8,766 nt of DNA, taken from Verrucomicrobiales bacterium. Its GTDB lineage: Bacteria; Verrucomicrobiota; Verrucomicrobiia; Limisphaerales; SXQI01. The notes beneath the pieces are model-generated. The model saw only the letters and a list, made by a program, of their open reading frames with translations. It ran no database searches and was not told where the DNA came from. The translations under genes were made by a program, and so were the position numbers. The stretch covers positions 1-8,766 of the forward strand of contig SXQI01000067.1 of NCBI GenBank assembly GCA_005793025.1, in the 5' to 3' direction. The number at the start of each line of letters is the position of its first letter. The first letter of the stretch is position 1. Positions 6,302 to 8,766 of this stretch are shown here, piece by piece.

Positions 6302-8578
6302 ATGATCCGCACCCTTTTGTTCGCCCTTCTATACTCACCGATGCTCCTAGCTCAACCTCGTTGGGAGCTAATGGATTACGGTCCTTTTTTGAGTTCATCA
6401 GTCACGATGCCGTGGTCTGTTGGCGGAGAAAAACCCGAGGGCATTACCCTTAAGGGAATCACACTAAAATTAGGGACGAACGCTGCGATCTGTTTCGATA
6501 CAGACTTGTGCCGGTATTCAGGGGGATGGACCGGTGGCTGGCTTCAATTGATGGGGACTCCTTTTGACGGAACTCACCGCCCACCTCAAGGCTCTCGCCC
6601 GGCTGTGAATGGAAAACTTGCATTTCACTCCCTAGTGGGTCCCGGAACGAGTTCTTCAGGCCAATGGACTGATCCACGCCCCGAACCTTACGGCCCACTA
6701 CCGAAAGCGTGGGCCAAATATACGGGCCTTTACGTGCACGGCGACCGGGTCACTTTAGCCTACACTGTCGGCGATTGTGCCGTCCTCGACCTGCCAGGTT
6801 TTGTCGATGATCCGCTCGGACCCATTTTTCTCCGCACCCTCACCTACGGACCTTGTAACAAGCCGATAGAAATACTCATCTGTTCAGCCGACGACCCGGT
6901 TCAAGTCAAAACCCAAGGAGGTCCAAGCAATGTGATTGTGACTAAAACCGACGGACGGGTCGTGCTCCGTCTACCGGAGGTCACAAAACCATCCACCATT
7001 ACCGTAGCCATTGGTGCAACGTTGCCAGAAGATTTAAGTCGTTTAAAACCTGTGGGTGCGCGGCTAATCGGCGAAAAAGACTTGAGCGCAGGTTCTTCCA
7101 AGCCTTCCATCGAGTCCCCCGGATTATATACCAAAAACTTCCCAACTCGATTCGCACAAAAAGTTCAAACGAAAGGCACCTTGGGCAATAAAGGCGGAGC
7201 TTATGAAGTCGATTTGCTCACCGCTCCTGACAAAAACCCATGGAATTCATGGATGCGTTTTGGTGGGTTTGATTTTTTTGCTGATGGAACGCGAGCCGCT
7301 GTCTGCACTTGGAATGGAGATGTCTGGGTGGTGTCAGGGATTGATGAATCCCTGCAAAACCTGAGCTGGCAGCGGGTTGCCACCGGATTATTTCAGCCGT
7401 TGGGATTAAAAATTGTCAAAGACCAAGTCTATGTACTCGGACGCGACCAAATCACTCGTCTGCAAGACCTCAACGGAGATGGCGAAGCAGATTTCTATAA
7501 AGCATTTAATAACGACCTCACCGCCACTCCCAATTTCCACGAGTTCGTCATGGATCTTCAAACCGATCCAGAAGGGAATTTCTATTTTACAAAAGGAGCT
7601 CCCCTTTTGGGTACCGATTATTTCGACCCAATCTCCGCGCACAACGGTTGCGTCCTCCAAGTTTCTCCCGACGGTCAAACGCTTAAAACCTATGCCACAG
7701 GATTGCGTGCCCCTAACGGTGCGGGTGTTGGTCCTCAAGGCCAAGTGACTTGCAGCGATAACGAAGGGATTTGGACACCTGTTTGCCGGCTGAACTGGGT
7801 GAAACCCGGTGGATTCTACGGCACCCTTGGCACAGCACACCGCATCCCGGCCCCAACAGATTACGACAAACCGCTCTGCTGGTTTCCGTTTGCGGTCGAT
7901 AATTCCTCCGGAGGCCAAGTGTGGGTTACCAGCAAACGATGGGGCCCGTTCGAAGGCGAGATGCTCCACATGTCCTACGGAAAATGCACATTATTCCATG
8001 TGTTGAAGGATGAAGTTGACGGCCAAGTCCAAGGCGGAGTTGTTCAGTTTCCTCTCAAATTCGAATCGAGTGCGATGCGTGGACGGTTCAACTCACGGGA
8101 CGGCCAACTTTATGTAGCAGGTTTGAAAGGCTGGCAAACCACAGCGGTGCGGGATGGAGCCTTGCATCGCGTCCGTTACACAGGCAAACCGTTCGCCAGC
8201 GTGAAATCCATGCACGTCCGACCGGGCGGTCTGGAGATTACCCTCACGATGCCGGTTGAGAAAGGATCCGCCCTAGACCTCCAGAACTACAACCTTCAAC
8301 ACTGGAACTATAAGTGGTCAGAAAAGTATGGTTCCGATTTGTACTCAGTTCGAGATCCATCGAAAATTATTGGGAAGAAAGGTGACCTCAAAGGGGAGGC
8401 CGTTGGGCTTGCCTCTGTGGATCTGAGTCCGGATGGTCACAAATTATTTTTGCATATTCCCACCCTAACCCCAGCCATGCAAATGTTGACCCAATTCAAT
8501 CTTAAACTCGCTCAAGGCGGCGACTTACCCGTGGAGATCTACCACACTATCAACCGCATCCCCACCAAAAAGGAGTAA
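6302..8578 (+). CDS. Secreted DUF6797 domain protein with beta-propeller, no cytochrome domain
   Basis: A 758-residue protein starting at the ATG at 6302, which gives a Sec signal peptide (hydrophobic residues 5-17, cleavage likely after LLA at about 17). The frame is open further upstream, but that part overlaps the opposing pseudopilin start; a GTG at 6281 is a possible alternative start. Residues about 20-190 match DUF6797 as I know it: WELMDYGPFLSSSV, CFDTDLCRYSGGWTGGW, then GPLPKAWAKYTGLYVHGDRV. Residues about 315-625 look like a sugar-dehydrogenase-type beta-propeller (VCTWNGDVWVVSGID, VYVLGRDQITRLQDLNGDGEADF, ATGLRAPNGAGVGPQG). Asp389, Asn391, Asp393 and Asp397 form a calcium-loop-like motif. 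The C-terminus (about 635-750) has GGLEITLTMPVE, WNYKWSEKYGSDLYSV and IYHTINRI, a module also seen at the end of related heme-binding proteins. Nine-plus cysteines are present but no CxxCH, so no covalent heme is predicted. Substrate and reaction are unknown; the protein is probably periplasmic. Confidence 0.85.
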   Translation: MIRTLLFALLYSPMLLAQPRWELMDYGPFLSSSVTMPWSVGGEKPEGITLKGITLKLGTNAAICFDTDLCRYSGGWTGGWLQLMGTPFDGTHRPPQGSRPAVNGKLAFHSLVGPGTSSSGQWTDPRPEPYGPLPKAWAKYTGLYVHGDRVTLAYTVGDCAVLDLPGFVDDPLGPIFLRTLTYGPCNKPIEILICSADDPVQVKTQGGPSNVIVTKTDGRVVLRLPEVTKPSTITVAIGATLPEDLSRLKPVGARLIGEKDLSAGSSKPSIESPGLYTKNFPTRFAQKVQTKGTLGNKGGAYEVDLLTAPDKNPWNSWMRFGGFDFFADGTRAAVCTWNGDVWVVSGIDESLQNLSWQRVATGLFQPLGLKIVKDQVYVLGRDQITRLQDLNGDGEADFYKAFNNDLTATPNFHEFVMDLQTDPEGNFYFTKGAPLLGTDYFDPISAHNGCVLQVSPDGQTLKTYATGLRAPNGAGVGPQGQVTCSDNEGIWTPVCRLNWVKPGGFYGTLGTAHRIPAPTDYDKPLCWFPFAVDNSSGGQVWVTSKRWGPFEGEMLHMSYGKCTLFHVLKDEVDGQVQGGVVQFPLKFESSAMRGRFNSRDGQLYVAGLKGWQTTAVRDGALHRVRYTGKPFASVKSMHVRPGGLEITLTMPVEKGSALDLQNYNLQHWNYKWSEKYGSDLYSVRDPSKIIGKKGDLKGEAVGLASVDLSPDGHKLFLHIPTLTPAMQMLTQFNLKLAQGGDLPVEIYHTINRIPTKKE

Positions 8579-8658
8579 CGTGTTAATCCTGTGCGACCTA
8601 ATCTAATCGATTTTATTACAGAGGATCGTAATGCGTCAGTGGAGGCGGGTGGTAGAGG

Positions 8659-8766
8659 TCAGGAGGAATTAAAGAGGAGATTGTAGGGGTCTCCTTTTGG
8701 ATCGGAGGCCAAGGCATTGAGAGCGGAGGTTAACTTACTGAAACCATCCTCGGTGCGTTTGTTCAG
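8659..8766 (-). CDS. Partial CDS, C-terminal 35 residues of an unidentified protein
   Basis: On the minus strand an open frame enters from the right edge and ends at a TGA (8659-8661). It encodes 35 residues: a helix-forming TEDGFSKLTSALNALAS, then DPKGDPYNLLFNSS. The balanced composition and the codons, similar to those of neighbouring genes, make it look like a real C-terminus, but it is short and no family is recognised. The gene would converge on the DUF6797 gene, with an 80 bp gap between the stops. The 80 bp hold no clear terminator hairpin. Confidence 0.42.
   Translation of the reverse strand: MNKRTEDGFSKLTSALNALASDPKGDPYNLLFNSS

Noticed and set aside
7406..7969. Minus-strand open frame of 187 codons inside the DUF6797 gene
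   Set aside because: It lies opposite the conserved propeller region and has no recognisable motif; it is a long chance frame.
8571..8606. Strong AAGGAG followed by a GTG start at 8580
   Set aside because: The reading frame stops after eight codons (TAA at 8604-8606), and the AAGGAG encodes the last residues of the DUF6797 protein.

Overview
The window looks like chromosomal DNA from a member of the PVC superphylum, most likely Verrucomicrobiota (Planctomycetota is the alternative). It encodes a planctomycete-type cytochrome/DUF1549/DUF1553 protein paired with a Tat-exported DUF1501 protein. It also carries a DUF6797-type propeller protein and a pseudopilin with the prepilin motif and 'CLSNNRQIG' continuation typical of the group. 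No rRNA, tRNA, CRISPR array, insertion sequence or long repeat was seen, and no gene is visibly frameshifted.

Layout, left to right. (1) Positions 1-240, plus strand: the probable 3' end of a gene entering from the left, encoding a very basic, low-complexity tail; it overlaps the 3' end of the next gene tail to tail. (2) 200-1039, minus: a two-domain CbiX/SirB-type chelatase. (3) 1195-1404, plus: a 69-residue small protein with a WWF...RPEQ segment. (4) 1467-3938 and 3958-5463, plus: a two-gene unit of a secreted c-type cytochrome/DUF1549/DUF1553 protein and a DUF1501 protein, 19 bp apart. (5) 5472-6203, minus: a pseudopilin-like protein whose stop lies 8 bp from the DUF1501 stop. (6) 6302-8578, plus: a secreted DUF6797/beta-propeller protein, divergent from the pseudopilin gene. 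(7) 8659-8766, minus: the possible C-terminal end of a gene entering from the right. The longest stretch without a gene is about 155 bp.

Four of the products (the cytochrome, DUF1501, DUF6797 and pseudopilin-like proteins) are predicted to be exported or envelope-associated. The cytochrome/DUF1501 pair almost certainly works as a unit. In these phyla such pairs occur in many copies per genome, are biochemically uncharacterised, and are often suspected of roles in surface polysaccharide or redox chemistry. The DUF6797 protein belongs to the same periplasmic repertoire but has no heme-binding motif of its own. The chelatase belongs to tetrapyrrole (siroheme or cobalamin) synthesis and is probably an unrelated neighbour. 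I see no defence, mobile or otherwise clearly new multi-gene system. The most unusual points are the overlapping gene ends at the left edge, the asymmetric active sites of the chelatase, the small WWF/RPEQ protein, and the sugar-binding-like domain inserted in the DUF1553 part of the cytochrome protein.
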